Shown here: positions 18,520 through 27,500 of the stretch, in pieces | Layout of the letters: the number at the start of each line of letters is the position of its first letter | How positions within the stretch are numbered: the first letter of the stretch is position 1 | Assembly (NCBI RefSeq): GCF_000737785.1 | Contig: NZ_JPRO01000001.1 | Coordinates: 62,001-126,000, forward strand | DNA from: Chryseobacterium luteum | Lineage (GTDB): Bacteria; Bacteroidota; Bacteroidia; Flavobacteriales; Weeksellaceae | DNA length: 64,000 nt | Reading direction: 5' to 3' | Notes under the pieces: generated by a model | What the model was told of the DNA's origin: nothing | Seen by the model: only the letters and a program-made list of their open reading frames with translations | Database searches by the model: none | Program-made: the position numbers and the translations under genes

Positions 18520-19398
18520 TTACTCAATTTTTTTCACTCCTTTAAAAAGTTCTTTAAATTCAGTAGGTGTTGTTTTTTTGATGGATTTAAAAACTTTGTT
18601 GAAATTGGCAATATTATTAAAGCCAGCCTCAAATGCAGTCTCAAAAACGGTCAGATTTTTCTCCATAAGCCACCTTGCCGCATAGCTTATTCTTATTTCA
18701 TTCAGATAATTCACAAAAGTTTTGCCCGTTCTTTTCTTGATGAACCTGTTGAAAGTTACACTGCTCATATTGATCAGCGAGGCAGCATCATGAAGTGTTA
18801 TTTTACTTTCAAAATTCTTGTGCATAAAATCATGAACGATCTTCATTTTGTCATTGTCTGCAAAAGTTTCAAGTTCTATGCTGTAAGAGGATAAAAGTGT
18901 TTTGTCTTCAGCAATTGCCAGCTCATTAAGAATTTTCATGATCTCAATGAAGGACTCAAAACTGTTCATCTTGGATAAATTGAGGAATGAATCTTTTAGT
19001 TTTTCAGCGGTTTCCTGTGAAAATAAAATCCCTTTGATCGAATCCTTCATCAGGTTGCTGATCGGTTTCAGAATATTTTTATCCATCATAGACTGATTAA
19101 AAAAATCCTGGTTGAACTGTACCGTGATCTCATGGGTCTTCTTATTTTTACACTTATGGTTGGCCCAGCAGTGCGGAAGATTGGGTCCTACTAAAACCAG
19201 TTCGATATCGCTGATTTCTCCGGTGTGATCGCCGATCATGCGCCGGTATCCCTTTCCTTTACTGATAAAATTGATCTCCACTTCCGGATGGTAATGATAC
19301 GGAAAGTCAAAAGATGCCTTTATACGGTCAAAAACAAGAAAGCTGTCCTCGGGAGATAATGGAGTTATTTCTCTCAAAATATTTTCCAGCTTGCTCAT
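18520..19398 (-). CDS. AraC-family transcription regulator
   Basis: 292 residues. N-terminal cupin sensor (about 25-90) with FPYHYHPEVEINFISKG and GPNLPHCW; C-terminal double helix-turn-helix (about 190-288) with KITLHDAASLINMSSVTFNRF and TVFETAFEAGFNNIANFNKVF, then the family ending TPTEFKELF. It lies just upstream of susC on the same strand, 408 bases apart, where hybrid two-component or sigma/anti-sigma regulators usually sit in such loci; none of those is present, so this gene is the best candidate for switching on the operon in response to a small sugar. That link is inferred. No signal peptide; cytoplasmic. Confidence 0.9.
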   Translation of the reverse strand: MSKLENILREITPLSPEDSFLVFDRIKASFDFPYHYHPEVEINFISKGKGYRRMIGDHTGEISDIELVLVGPNLPHCWANHKCKNKKTHEITVQFNQDFFNQSMMDKNILKPISNLMKDSIKGILFSQETAEKLKDSFLNLSKMNSFESFIEIMKILNELAIAEDKTLLSSYSIELETFADNDKMKIVHDFMHKNFESKITLHDAASLINMSSVTFNRFIKKRTGKTFVNYLNEIRISYAARWLMEKNLTVFETAFEAGFNNIANFNKVFKSIKKTTPTEFKELFKGVKKIE

Positions 19399-19656
19399 CG
19401 AATTTTTGAAGAAATTAAAGTTATCATTCTGTACGGTAATTTTTGCAAAATTGATAAAAAACCACTTAACTAATGTATAATTTTTATTTTTTCTGTGTTT
19501 TTCATTAAAAAAAATGAAATGAAAACCGAAAATGAAGTCTAAAATGGATAATAACAGCCAATGGGATTCTATAAAATCAAGCCAGCAGGGAACGGACTTA
19601 TATTTATTTATACTGTTAAAACCTTCTTTTTTGTATCTTTAAACTAAAGTAATTGT

Positions 19657-19785
19657 ATGCAGCAACAGCTTATTTTTGAAGACCACCATAAAAATATGGG
19701 CTTGAAATATTCTCCGAAGAAAACCTGGAGACCATCAACGGAATTTCATCCAGATTACTTATTGGGAAAAAAGTACAATATTTAA
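19657..19785 (+). CDS. Possible small basic protein, 42 residues
   Basis: An ATG-started frame of 42 residues beginning MQQQLIFEDHHKNMGLKYS and ending LGKKYNI. It contains a run KYSPKKTWRPSTEFHPDY with several Lys, His, Trp and Tyr, composition that does not look like random AT-rich translation. A TATCTTTA box lies about 20 bases before the start, at the right distance for a -7 element. I recognise no family. It could be a genuine short gene or the tail of a decayed one. The rest of the 19399-19871 gap holds nothing else. Confidence 0.4.
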   Translation: MQQQLIFEDHHKNMGLKYSPKKTWRPSTEFHPDYLLGKKYNI

Positions 19786-19821
19786 GTCTTTTTATCCATT
19801 GATTCCGGCTGGCAGCCACTT

Positions 19822-19829
19822 TATCTTTG
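19822..19829 (+). promoter_or_regulatory. -7 box of the OsmC gene (TATCTTTG)
   Basis: Exact TAnnTTTG match 42 bases before the start codon. Confidence 0.65.
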
Positions 19830-19871
19830 TATCATTAAAAAACAACATATTAAAACAATAAAACAAACATT

Positions 19872-20288
19872 ATGAAACGTAACGCAACAGCCGTTTGGAA
19901 CGGTAACATCAAAGAAGGTAAAGGACATTTAACTACTCAAAGCACTACTTTAAACGAAACCCAGTATTCTTTCAACAGCCGTTTTGCAGACGGAGTTGGG
20001 ACAAACCCTGAAGAATTGCTGGCAGCAGCACATGCGGGATGTTTCACAATGAAACTGAGTGCAGAGCTTTCCCAGGCAGGCTTTACTCCTGAAGAGTTAA
20101 AAACAACCTCTGTGATCACCCTTGATCCAAGCATTGGAAAAATCACAAAATCCGAACTGACTTTAACGGCAAAAGTTCCCGGGCTTTCAGAAGAAGAATT
20201 CCAGAAATATGCTAAAATAGCAGAAGAAGGTTGCCCGGTAAGTGCTGCTTTCAATTTTGAAATTACTTTGAATGCTACTTTAGCTTAA
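19872..20288 (+). CDS. OsmC/Ohr-family peroxide reductase
   Basis: 138 residues. The two redox cysteines of the family are in AAAHAGCFTMKLSAEL (Cys about 57) and AEEGCPVSAAF (Cys about 119), spaced as in OsmC. ADGVGTNPEELLAAAHAGC is the classic family block with the Glu and Arg-supporting residues. The family reduces organic hydroperoxides with thiols in the cytoplasm. Monocistronic with its own promoter. Length is normal for OsmC. Confidence 0.93.
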   Translation: MKRNATAVWNGNIKEGKGHLTTQSTTLNETQYSFNSRFADGVGTNPEELLAAAHAGCFTMKLSAELSQAGFTPEELKTTSVITLDPSIGKITKSELTLTAKVPGLSEEEFQKYAKIAEEGCPVSAAFNFEITLNATLA

Positions 20289-20506
20289 TAATATTCAAAT
20301 TTATTTGCTAAACCATTAAGGTTGTTTAAGTTTTTAACGAAGTTAAGAGAATATCGGAATGATATTTTTAAAGACAATGTCTTACATCCGCCGCCGGATT
20401 CTTAATTATTCTTCACTGCTTAAAAAATCTTAATGGTTTATTTTTTTGCAGATCACACGGATTACGCAGTTTTTTACCTGACATAAAAAGCGAATGATTC
20501 TAAAAT

Positions 20507-20540
20507 AAAATATACCATTCGGTATATTTTTGTATATTTG
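20507..20540 (+). promoter_or_regulatory. TetR operator overlapping the operon promoter
   Basis: A perfect inverted repeat, AAAATATACC (20507-20516) ATTC GGTATATTTT (20521-20530), lies directly before a TATATTTG -7 box (20533-20540), 20 bases ahead of the TetR start codon. The core TACCATTCGGTA is typical of TetR operators. It predicts autorepression of the whole four-gene operon. Confidence 0.75.
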
Positions 20541-20560
20541 CATTGAAATTAAATACTTAA

Positions 20561-21166
20561 ATGTCAAAAGCAGAAAAGACCAAACAATTCATTATTGAAA
20601 AGACAGCTTCTTTGTTCAATACCAAAGGCTATATGTCTACGTCTTTATCTGACATCACGGAAGCAACCGGACTGACCAAAGGAAGCATTTACGGAAACTT
20701 TGGTAATAAAGATGAAGTGGCACTTGAGGTTTACAAATACAACTCCAGCCTTTTGTCAAAGAGTATGGCCAGGTCTCTAGGAGATGAATTTCCAACCACG
20801 ATTGATAAATTAAACGCCTTTGTCAATTTTTACCGTAAAAGCTGGAAAGCCGTATTTGAAAGCGGAGGCTGTCCTTTGATGAATGCAGCCACTGAAGCAG
20901 ATGACACCTTCCCCACACTGAAAAAACAGGTTACCCAATCCTTTGAAGGATGGATAAAAAAAATAACAGACGTGATTGCAGACGGGCAGAAAAACGGAGA
21001 AATAGACCCGGATATCAATGCTGACGAATACGGAGCCCTGTTCATCATGGTCGTCGAAGGCGGAATATTACTGGCCAAAACAACAGAAGAAGAAAAATAC
21101 CTGCATCTGGCTTTAGACCGGGTATCATTCATGATCGATAAAGAATTAAAAATACTTCCTTCATAA
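20561..21166 (+). CDS. TetR-family repressor
   Basis: 201 residues. The N-terminal helix-turn-helix is complete: TASLFNTKGYMSTSLSDI, EATGLTKGSIYGNFGNKDEV (about residues 12-55). The C-terminal ligand domain includes SGGCPLMNAATEADDTFP, as in the TetR_C group of AcuR/YxaF-like regulators. First gene of an operon with thiolase, thioesterase and ketoacyl synthase genes, so an acyl-CoA or fatty acid is a reasonable inducer. The operator described at 20507-20530 overlaps its own promoter. Confidence 0.92.
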   Translation: MSKAEKTKQFIIEKTASLFNTKGYMSTSLSDITEATGLTKGSIYGNFGNKDEVALEVYKYNSSLLSKSMARSLGDEFPTTIDKLNAFVNFYRKSWKAVFESGGCPLMNAATEADDTFPTLKKQVTQSFEGWIKKITDVIADGQKNGEIDPDINADEYGALFIMVVEGGILLAKTTEEEKYLHLALDRVSFMIDKELKILPS

Positions 21167-21176
21167 AATATTCAAT

Positions 21177-22445
21177 ATGGGAACAAAAAAAGTGGCCATT
21201 GTAGGATACAGCAGAATTCCTTTTGCCAGAGTCAATACAGCCTATGCAGATCTGGATAACCAGGAACTTCTGGAAGCAACCCTTAGCGGGCTGATCAACA
21301 AATACCATTTACAGGGAAAGCTTCTGGGTGAAGTGGCCGGTGGTGCTGTTATCAAACACATTTCCGAAAGCAACCTCATCAGGGAAACTGTAATGAACAC
21401 CTCTCTTGATCCCGCTACTCCTGCATGTGATCTCCAGCAGGCATGTGACACGGGAATTGAGGCAGCAGTTTATATTGGAAATAAGATTGCATTGGGACAG
21501 ATAGAAAGTGGTATTGCCTGTGGCGTTGAAGCCATGAGCAATATTCCGTTTGAATCTGCGCCAAGGCTAAGAAAAGCCTTACTGAAAGCAAATAAAGAAA
21601 AATCAGTATTTAAAAAACTAAAACAGCTGCTCACTCCCAAACTGAAAGACTGGATGCCGATTCCCTACAAAGGTCAGGAACCCAAAACCGGCCTGGTGAT
21701 GGGCGGACATACAGAAATTACAGCAAAATACTATCAGATTTCCCGCGAAGACCAGGATCAATTAGCTTTAAAAAGCCACCAGAATATGGCTAAAGCATAT
21801 GATGAAGGATTCTTTGATGATATGATCATTCCCGCTTTCGGATTGGATAAGGATAATAATCTCCGCCGCGACACCAGCCTCGAAAAACTATCCCAGCTGA
21901 AACCAGCTTTTGACAAGGAGAACGGAACTCTGACTGCCGGAAATTCAACACCTTTTACAGACGGTGCTTCTGCGGTGCTTCTGGCCAGTGAAGAATGGGC
22001 CATTGCCAATGGTCTTCCTGTTCTGGCCTATATTACTTTTTCAGAAGTTGCAGGAATTGAATATGTAGAAAACAAGCAGAATCTACTTCTCGCGCCTGTT
22101 TTCGCAGCAGACAGAATGCTTAAAAAAGCAGGAATGAGCCTGGAGGATTTTGATTATTATGAAATTCATGAAGCATTTGCCGCACAGGTTCTTGCCACGA
22201 TTAAGATCTGGGAAAATGATGATCTGGCCAAAAAGTTCGGTCTGGAAAAAGCACTGGGAAAAATTGACAGGGATCAACTGAATGTGAAAGGCGGAAGCCT
22301 TGCCGCAGCCCATCCTTTTGCGGCAACAGGCGGAAGAATTATCGGTACCCTGGCAAAACTGCTTCACGAAAAAGGAAGCGGAAAAGGGTTTATCTCTATT
22401 TGTGCCGCACGCGGACAGGGTGTAACCATGATTTTAGAAAAGTAA
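21177..22445 (+). CDS. Acetyl-CoA acyltransferase (thiolase), FadI-like
   Basis: 422 residues, 10 bases after the TetR gene. Catalytic Cys90 lies in DLQQACDTGIEAA; the second half carries the His in YYEIHEAFAAQVLA and the second Cys in FISICAARGQGVTMILE. NVKGGSLAAAHPFAATGGRI is the family's glycine-rich block. Thiolases remove acetyl-CoA from 3-ketoacyl-CoA, or run the reaction backwards. The genome context has no FadJ/FadB partner here; instead it is followed by a thioesterase and a FabF-type synthase, so a role in remodelling fatty acids rather than plain beta-oxidation is possible. Confidence 0.92.
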   Translation: MGTKKVAIVGYSRIPFARVNTAYADLDNQELLEATLSGLINKYHLQGKLLGEVAGGAVIKHISESNLIRETVMNTSLDPATPACDLQQACDTGIEAAVYIGNKIALGQIESGIACGVEAMSNIPFESAPRLRKALLKANKEKSVFKKLKQLLTPKLKDWMPIPYKGQEPKTGLVMGGHTEITAKYYQISREDQDQLALKSHQNMAKAYDEGFFDDMIIPAFGLDKDNNLRRDTSLEKLSQLKPAFDKENGTLTAGNSTPFTDGASAVLLASEEWAIANGLPVLAYITFSEVAGIEYVENKQNLLLAPVFAADRMLKKAGMSLEDFDYYEIHEAFAAQVLATIKIWENDDLAKKFGLEKALGKIDRDQLNVKGGSLAAAHPFAATGGRIIGTLAKLLHEKGSGKGFISICAARGQGVTMILEK

Positions 22446-22455
22446 AACAGAAGAT

Positions 22456-22881
22456 ATGGACAGATTAGTACAGCTGCAGCAGTTTATCGGAAAGGAATTT
22501 GACCAGTCCCCTTCACCGTTTATGAAATGGCTCAATCCTATTGTAGTTTCTGCAGAAGAAGGATGCCTCCAGTTCAGGTATACCGTGAGACCGGAGTGGC
22601 TGAACCCTGTCGGAAACCTTCATGGCTGCGTAACAGCAGCTATCATTGATGATATTATCGGAGCTACTATGTTCTCTTTGAACGAAGATTCTTTCATAAC
22701 AACCGTCAATAATGTGATTGATTATTTTTCAACTGCAAAAGAAAATGATAATATTGTAGCCGAAACGAAAATTATAAAAAGAGGCCGGCAGTTTGTTAAT
22801 GCGCAATGCGAAATATGGAACGCAGACAAAACAAGACTGATTGCCAGAGGAACCTCTAATCTATTCAAAATTAATAACTAG
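22456..22881 (+). CDS. PaaI-type hotdog acyl-CoA thioesterase
   Basis: 141 residues, hotdog fold. The helix motif NPVGNLHGCVTAAIIDDIIGATM (split by a conserved His-Gly) is the PaaI/YiiD signature with the active Asp in IIDD. Beta strands follow with TTVNNVIDYFSTAKEND. Placed 10 bases after the thiolase gene and 2 bases before fabF, hence translated together. It should cleave acyl-CoA or acyl-ACP thioesters in the cytoplasm. Chain-length preference cannot be told. Confidence 0.88.
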   Translation: MDRLVQLQQFIGKEFDQSPSPFMKWLNPIVVSAEEGCLQFRYTVRPEWLNPVGNLHGCVTAAIIDDIIGATMFSLNEDSFITTVNNVIDYFSTAKENDNIVAETKIIKRGRQFVNAQCEIWNADKTRLIARGTSNLFKINN

Positions 22882-22883
22882 AT

Positions 22884-24128
22884 ATGAAAAGAGTTGTCAT
22901 TACAGGACTGGGCGCGGTGACGCCTTTGGGGAACAATGTCGAAGATTTTTGGCAAAACAGCATCAACGGTGTCAGCGGAGCAGGTTTAATTACCCATTTT
23001 GATTCAGAAAAATTTAAAGTACACTTCGCCTGTGAAGTGAAAAACTTTGATCCGAAAGTTCATCTTACCCACAATGAAATAAAAAGAAGCGACTTATTTT
23101 CACAATATGCCATGTATGCTTCCACTGAAGCTATTCAGGATTCAGGACTGGAACTGGAAAAAATGAATCCGTTTGATACGGGCGTGATCTGGGGAACCGG
23201 ACAGGGCGGCATGGTCACCTTTGAAACTGAAGTGATGAACTTTGCAGACGGAGACGGAACGCCAAAATTCAATCCGTTCTTTGTTCCTAAATTTATTGCC
23301 AACATGGCTTCAGGGATGATTTCTATGAAATTCGGTTTGCAGGGAATCAATTACACAACCATTTCAGCGTGTGCAACGGGAAATACCGCTTTGATGGATG
23401 CCTTCAATTATATCCGTCTCGGAAAAGCTAAAGTGATCATCAGCGGCGGTTCCGAAGCGGCCATCACTCCTGCTTCTGTAGGTGGATTCTCGGTTATGAA
23501 AGCAATGTCTACGAGAAATGATGATATGACAACCGCAAGCCGGCCTTACGATGCAGACAGGGACGGTTTTGTAATGGGTGAAGGTGCCGGAGCTTTAGTC
23601 CTTGAAGAATATGAGCATGCTAAGGCAAGAGGGGCAAAAATTTATGCTGAACTGGCAGGTGCTGCCATGACCGCAGATGCTTATCATATGACGGCACCTC
23701 ATCCGGATGGAATAAGCGCTATTAAAGCGATGCAACTGGCTATGCAAGAAGCAGGAGCCAATATGGAAGATATTGATTATGTTAATCCGCATGCTACCTC
23801 TACCCCGCTTGGAGACCTGGTAGAATTGAAAGCAATCAGTAAAGTATTCGGAGGAAATAAAAATCTTGACATCAGCGCAACGAAATCCATGACCGGGCAT
23901 TTATTGGGTGCTGCAGGTGCTGCAGAAGCAATCCTTTGTATCAAAGCTATAGAAAAAGGAATTATTCCACCTACGATCAATCTTCACCATATTGATGAAA
24001 ACATCCCGAAGGATGTGAATATTGTTTTTGGAGAAGCTAAAGAAAAGGAGATTAATTTCGCGTTAAGCAATGCTTTCGGATTCGGGGGACATAATGCTAC
24101 TTTGGTTTTCAAGAAGTTCAGTCATTAA
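22884..24128 (+). CDS. fabF: 3-oxoacyl-ACP synthase II-type enzyme
   Basis: 414 residues. The Cys-His-His triad is complete: Cys163 in TTISACATGNTALMDAF, His303 in VNPHATSTPLGD and His339 in SMTGHLLGAAGAAEA. Length and motifs are those of FabF (KAS II), which extends acyl-ACP with malonyl-ACP. Because a housekeeping fabF next to acpP is expected elsewhere in the genome, this TetR-controlled copy is probably an accessory enzyme; a role in a specialised lipid or aryl-polyene-like product is possible but no further genes of such a pathway are here. Confidence 0.9.
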   Translation: MKRVVITGLGAVTPLGNNVEDFWQNSINGVSGAGLITHFDSEKFKVHFACEVKNFDPKVHLTHNEIKRSDLFSQYAMYASTEAIQDSGLELEKMNPFDTGVIWGTGQGGMVTFETEVMNFADGDGTPKFNPFFVPKFIANMASGMISMKFGLQGINYTTISACATGNTALMDAFNYIRLGKAKVIISGGSEAAITPASVGGFSVMKAMSTRNDDMTTASRPYDADRDGFVMGEGAGALVLEEYEHAKARGAKIYAELAGAAMTADAYHMTAPHPDGISAIKAMQLAMQEAGANMEDIDYVNPHATSTPLGDLVELKAISKVFGGNKNLDISATKSMTGHLLGAAGAAEAILCIKAIEKGIIPPTINLHHIDENIPKDVNIVFGEAKEKEINFALSNAFGFGGHNATLVFKKFSH

Positions 24129-24174
24129 AAGCCTCACAATATCAACGAAACGGTAATAGTCGTTTAAATAACAA

Positions 24175-24200
24175 AAAAGCAGTCAATTGTGACTGCTTTT
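24175..24200. terminator. Bidirectional terminator between converging genes
   Basis: AAAAGCAGTCA (24175-24185), ATTG loop, TGACTGCTTTT (24190-24200). It serves the fabF operon and the converging cupin gene. Confidence 0.8.
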
Positions 24201-24237
24201 ATAATATTTAAGTTGTTTTCTTTAAAATCCAGGTTCT

Positions 24238-24618
24238 CTACTCGGGATCCTGTATAAAAAAACTCTCAGCATCTCCTGCAATTGGAATATATAATCTCTC
24301 CCATTTTTCTCCTTCTTCTATTTCCCAGGAGTGTCCTTCTCCTTCCACATCTTCCGCTAAAAGAATAATTCCCGGTTGGATATCGAATGTGGAACCATTG
24401 CTTACTTTAAACCGGATATTTCCTTTCAGGGTTACCACATATTGCCTTCTCGGGGCTGTGTGCATTTTTTTCTCCCATTCTTCCGTCGTATTACTTATCC
24501 AAAAAGCCGTTGTATTCATAGGCTTCAAAGTAGGAATCTTTCCTGTTTCAAAGGTGCTTGTCCCATCAGCATTATTAACCAGCCTTATGGCAGAAATAAA
24601 CTCATCCGTACTTTTCAA
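24238..24618 (-). CDS. Small cupin-like protein of unknown role
   Basis: 126 residues, no signal peptide. Predicted beta-rich with cupin-like blocks: MHTAPRRQYVVTLKGNIRFKV, SFNTFDIQPG-like STFDIQPGIILLAEDVEGEGHSW and a C-terminal WERLYIPIAG. HTAPRRQY and GEGHSW could supply metal ligands. Resembles the uncharacterised cupins that act on small molecules. Converges on fabF across the terminator and shows no functional link to it. Confidence 0.65.
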   Translation of the reverse strand: MKSTDEFISAIRLVNNADGTSTFETGKIPTLKPMNTTAFWISNTTEEWEKKMHTAPRRQYVVTLKGNIRFKVSNGSTFDIQPGIILLAEDVEGEGHSWEIEEGEKWERLYIPIAGDAESFFIQDPE

Positions 24619-24658
24619 ATTAATGTAATTTTATCTTTCTTATTTAATTCAGTCAAAA

Positions 24659-25414
24659 TTAAGATCTCAGCCATTCCGAAGAAGAAAGGTAATTCTGGTC
24701 CGGATAATAAATAAAAAGGCAGTTTCGTCCTTTTATGGTATTAATTATCGACTGTGTCAGTTCTCTGGGAACCGCGGGGCATCCCCAGCTTCTCCCGATT
24801 CTTTTGTGCACTGATGCAAATTCATCACTTACATAATCTGCTCCGTGCATCACAATAGCCCTTCTGTAGGCGGCATCATTAAACCCTTTGTCCATTCCCA
24901 GAAGTTTCAAAGAATATCCGTTGTCTCCCTGGTAAGTGGCATCCGTGATATAAAATCCTAAGCTGCTCTGCAGCGAACTTTCCGTGTTAGAAAAATTCGT
25001 CGCAAATTCTTCGCCTGTATTTTTTCCGTGTGCTACCAGTGAATTGAACAGTACTTTTTTCTCATTGGTATCGATTACCCAAAGTCTTTTTGTATTGGAA
25101 GACATAGAAAAATCGCAAATGGTCAATAAATGGGAATCCTGATTCAGCAATCCTGCTTTTTTTAGATTTTCAAATCCCGTTAATGCTTTTGAGAAAACCT
25201 CGTAATTCATTTCATGCCCGGGATCAAATGGAATTGATTTGTACAATTCTTCTGATGAATACGCTTTACCAGCTGTTTTCTCAGATTTCGTGTCTGCTAC
25301 TTTTTCAATTTTTGCCGTATTGACATTCTCATTCTTTGCTGCCTTACCTGGCGAAAGATAGAATGAAGTCGTGACCATGTAAACCAGGCCTAATACACTA
25401 TAAATTCCTCTCAT
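24659..25414 (-). CDS. Murein L,D-transpeptidase-type protein (YkuD_2)
   Basis: 251 residues with an N-terminal hydrophobic signal segment (GLVYMVTTSFYLSPG). The catalytic half carries IVMHGADYVSDEF and IGRSWGCPAVPRE, the HG and SxGC motifs of the L,D-transpeptidase catalytic domain, with the nucleophilic Cys near residue 215. FSMSSNTKRLWVIDTNEKKV is the typical start of the YkuD_2 domain of Bacteroidota. Acts on peptidoglycan in the periplasm, cross-linking or attaching proteins. Stands alone between a cupin and msrB. Confidence 0.88.
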   Translation of the reverse strand: MRGIYSVLGLVYMVTTSFYLSPGKAAKNENVNTAKIEKVADTKSEKTAGKAYSSEELYKSIPFDPGHEMNYEVFSKALTGFENLKKAGLLNQDSHLLTICDFSMSSNTKRLWVIDTNEKKVLFNSLVAHGKNTGEEFATNFSNTESSLQSSLGFYITDATYQGDNGYSLKLLGMDKGFNDAAYRRAIVMHGADYVSDEFASVHKRIGRSWGCPAVPRELTQSIINTIKGRNCLFIYYPDQNYLSSSEWLRS

Positions 25415-25541
25415 TCAATAATATTAAATTCCAAATTAGTGAGGCAAAATTATAAAAACATAATTACCAGACACTTATAACTCCACAAAGTTTAACTGAA
25501 TTTAAGAAACTTTAACGTCCTGATTCTGTGAATTAAAAGGG

Positions 25542-25988
25542 TTATTTTTCTGAATCGGCAACAAATTCCAGGCTGACAGAATTCATACAATACCGCAGTC
25601 CCGCAGGCTTTGGACCGTCATCAAAAACATGCCCCAGATGGGAATCGCATCGCTTGCAAAGGACTTCTACCCTTTCCATTCCGTAGGTGACATCTTTTTT
25701 GTAATAAACGCCCTCTTTGTCTGCTTCAAAAAAACTTGGCCATCCGCAGCTGCTGGCAAATTTTGAGGTGGAGCGGAAAAGATGGTTGCCGCAGACTGCA
25801 CAATAGTAATCTCCAGTTTCATCGAATTCATTATACTTTCCGGTAAATGCTCTTTCTGTAGCAGCTTCCCTGGCGACAGCATACAGATCCGGAGGGAGGA
25901 TCTTTTTCCATTCTTCATTGGAAATATTAAGTTTTGCAGTATCGGTTCTGGAATAGTATGGATTGTTTTTTGCTTCTTTATTTTCCAT
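25542..25988 (-). CDS. msrB: Peptide methionine-(R)-sulfoxide reductase
   Basis: 148 residues, cytoplasmic. Two CxxC zinc pairs (YYCAVCGNHLF and CKRCDSHLGHVF) and the catalytic Cys in GLRYCMNSVSLEF near the C-terminus are all present; SSCGWPSFFEAD is the substrate loop. Length fits a stand-alone MsrB. Reduces the R epimer of methionine sulfoxide in proteins. Confidence 0.95.
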   Translation of the reverse strand: MENKEAKNNPYYSRTDTAKLNISNEEWKKILPPDLYAVAREAATERAFTGKYNEFDETGDYYCAVCGNHLFRSTSKFASSCGWPSFFEADKEGVYYKKDVTYGMERVEVLCKRCDSHLGHVFDDGPKPAGLRYCMNSVSLEFVADSEK

Positions 25989-26238
25989 AGGAAACGGTTT
26001 AATAGACTAAGGATTCTGTTGGCATTCCTTTAAAAAGGTTAATAATATAATGAAAATTAAAAATTCAATGGTGAGTTTTATTTTAATTAAACAAAAAAGG
26101 GACAAAAGTTTTAAACATTTAAGTTGATATAGGTTTAACAGTATAAATTGATCTTCAACCCATCCTTAATCTCCTTATCTCTTTCTGTTGTTTAATTTTT
26201 AAACAGATCTCACGACCAAATTTAGTAAATTTGAGCAT

Positions 26239-27483
26239 ATGAATGACGAAGCAAAAAGAAAACAACTGAGAAAATATAAAATGTTTGCCACCGGATTATT
26301 TGTCCTCATGGCTATTATTTTTGTTGCAACCACCCTACTTCAGAAATCGAACCCTTCTCACTGGATCGGTTATGTGAGGGCTTTTTCCGAAGCTGCAATG
26401 GTTGGGGCTCTGGCAGACTGGTTTGCGGTAACAGCCCTTTTCCGGCATCCGCTTGGAATTCCCATCCCGCATACAAACCTTATTGAAAACAGCAAGCAAA
26501 GGCTGGGTGATAATCTCGGCAGTTTTGTAGTGAGTAATTTTCTTTCCCCTCAGAATATACGCCCTTATATCCAGAAGATTAAAATTTCAAATTTTGTCGG
26601 GGAATGGCTCTCAAAAGAAAAAAACCAGGAGGCTCTGATCAGGAATCTCTCGGATATTGTCCTGGATATTCTCAATAAGCTTGATGATACTTCTGTGAGC
26701 CGTTTTATCAGCAAAAAGGTCTCTGAAATGACGGATGATATCAAGCTTAATAAAGTGGTGGGCAGTGGGATCAGCTATATTCTTGAAAAAAATGACCACC
26801 AGAGAATCGTTACCAATCTTTCCAGACAGATCAAAGATTATATTATCGAAAATGATGAGATGATTAAAGAACGCGTACAGAAAGGAAGTTATTCATTTGT
26901 TCCTGCTTTTGTTGACAACAAGATTGCTGATAAGATTGCCAGCGGTCTTTCAGATTTTTTCAAGGAAATTGAAGAAGATCCGGAGCACGAAATCCGGAAT
27001 CTGATTACCCAAAAGATCCACGAATTTTCTACGGACCTGAAGGAAGATCCAAAATGGGATGAAGAATTTAAAACCATTAAAAACGGTCTTCTGAAAAATG
27101 ATAAGCTGGATGAATATTCAAGTGATATCTGGATCTCCATTAAGAAAACATTAATGAAGGAATTGCAGGATGAAGAATCTTCTTTAAAGGGTTACCTCTC
27201 TAAAAATCTGAATGAATTTTCTGAAAATTTAAAAACAGATGAAAATCTCCAGAATAAAATTGACCATTGGGTAAGGGTAACGGCTTATAAGTATATCCTC
27301 AAAAACACCCATCAGTTCGGCAACCTCATCAGCTCTACGGTAGGAAACTGGCAGGGCAAAGAGTTAAGTGAAAAACTTGAACTGGAAGTAGGAAAAGATC
27401 TGCAGTTCATCCGGGTCAACGGAACACTCGTTGGAGGACTGGTAGGACTGATCATCTACACTATCACCAATTTTTTCCTCTGA
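26239..27483 (+). CDS. DUF445-family membrane protein
   Basis: 414 residues with a transmembrane segment at 16-36 (FATGLFVLMAIIFVATTLL) and another at the very C-terminus (LVGGLVGLIIYTITNFFL), enclosing a long mostly helical, charged domain. GYVRAFSEAAMVGALADWFAVTALFRHPLGIPIPHT is the conserved N-terminal block of DUF445/YjiN (quoted as landmarks: ADWFAV and FRHPLG). Function unknown; inner membrane. A TAAATTTG box at 26226-26233 leaves only five bases before the ATG, so the message may be leaderless. Confidence 0.88.
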   Translation: MNDEAKRKQLRKYKMFATGLFVLMAIIFVATTLLQKSNPSHWIGYVRAFSEAAMVGALADWFAVTALFRHPLGIPIPHTNLIENSKQRLGDNLGSFVVSNFLSPQNIRPYIQKIKISNFVGEWLSKEKNQEALIRNLSDIVLDILNKLDDTSVSRFISKKVSEMTDDIKLNKVVGSGISYILEKNDHQRIVTNLSRQIKDYIIENDEMIKERVQKGSYSFVPAFVDNKIADKIASGLSDFFKEIEEDPEHEIRNLITQKIHEFSTDLKEDPKWDEEFKTIKNGLLKNDKLDEYSSDIWISIKKTLMKELQDEESSLKGYLSKNLNEFSENLKTDENLQNKIDHWVRVTAYKYILKNTHQFGNLISSTVGNWQGKELSEKLELEVGKDLQFIRVNGTLVGGLVGLIIYTITNFFL

Positions 27484-27500
27484 AACTATTCAAACCAACC

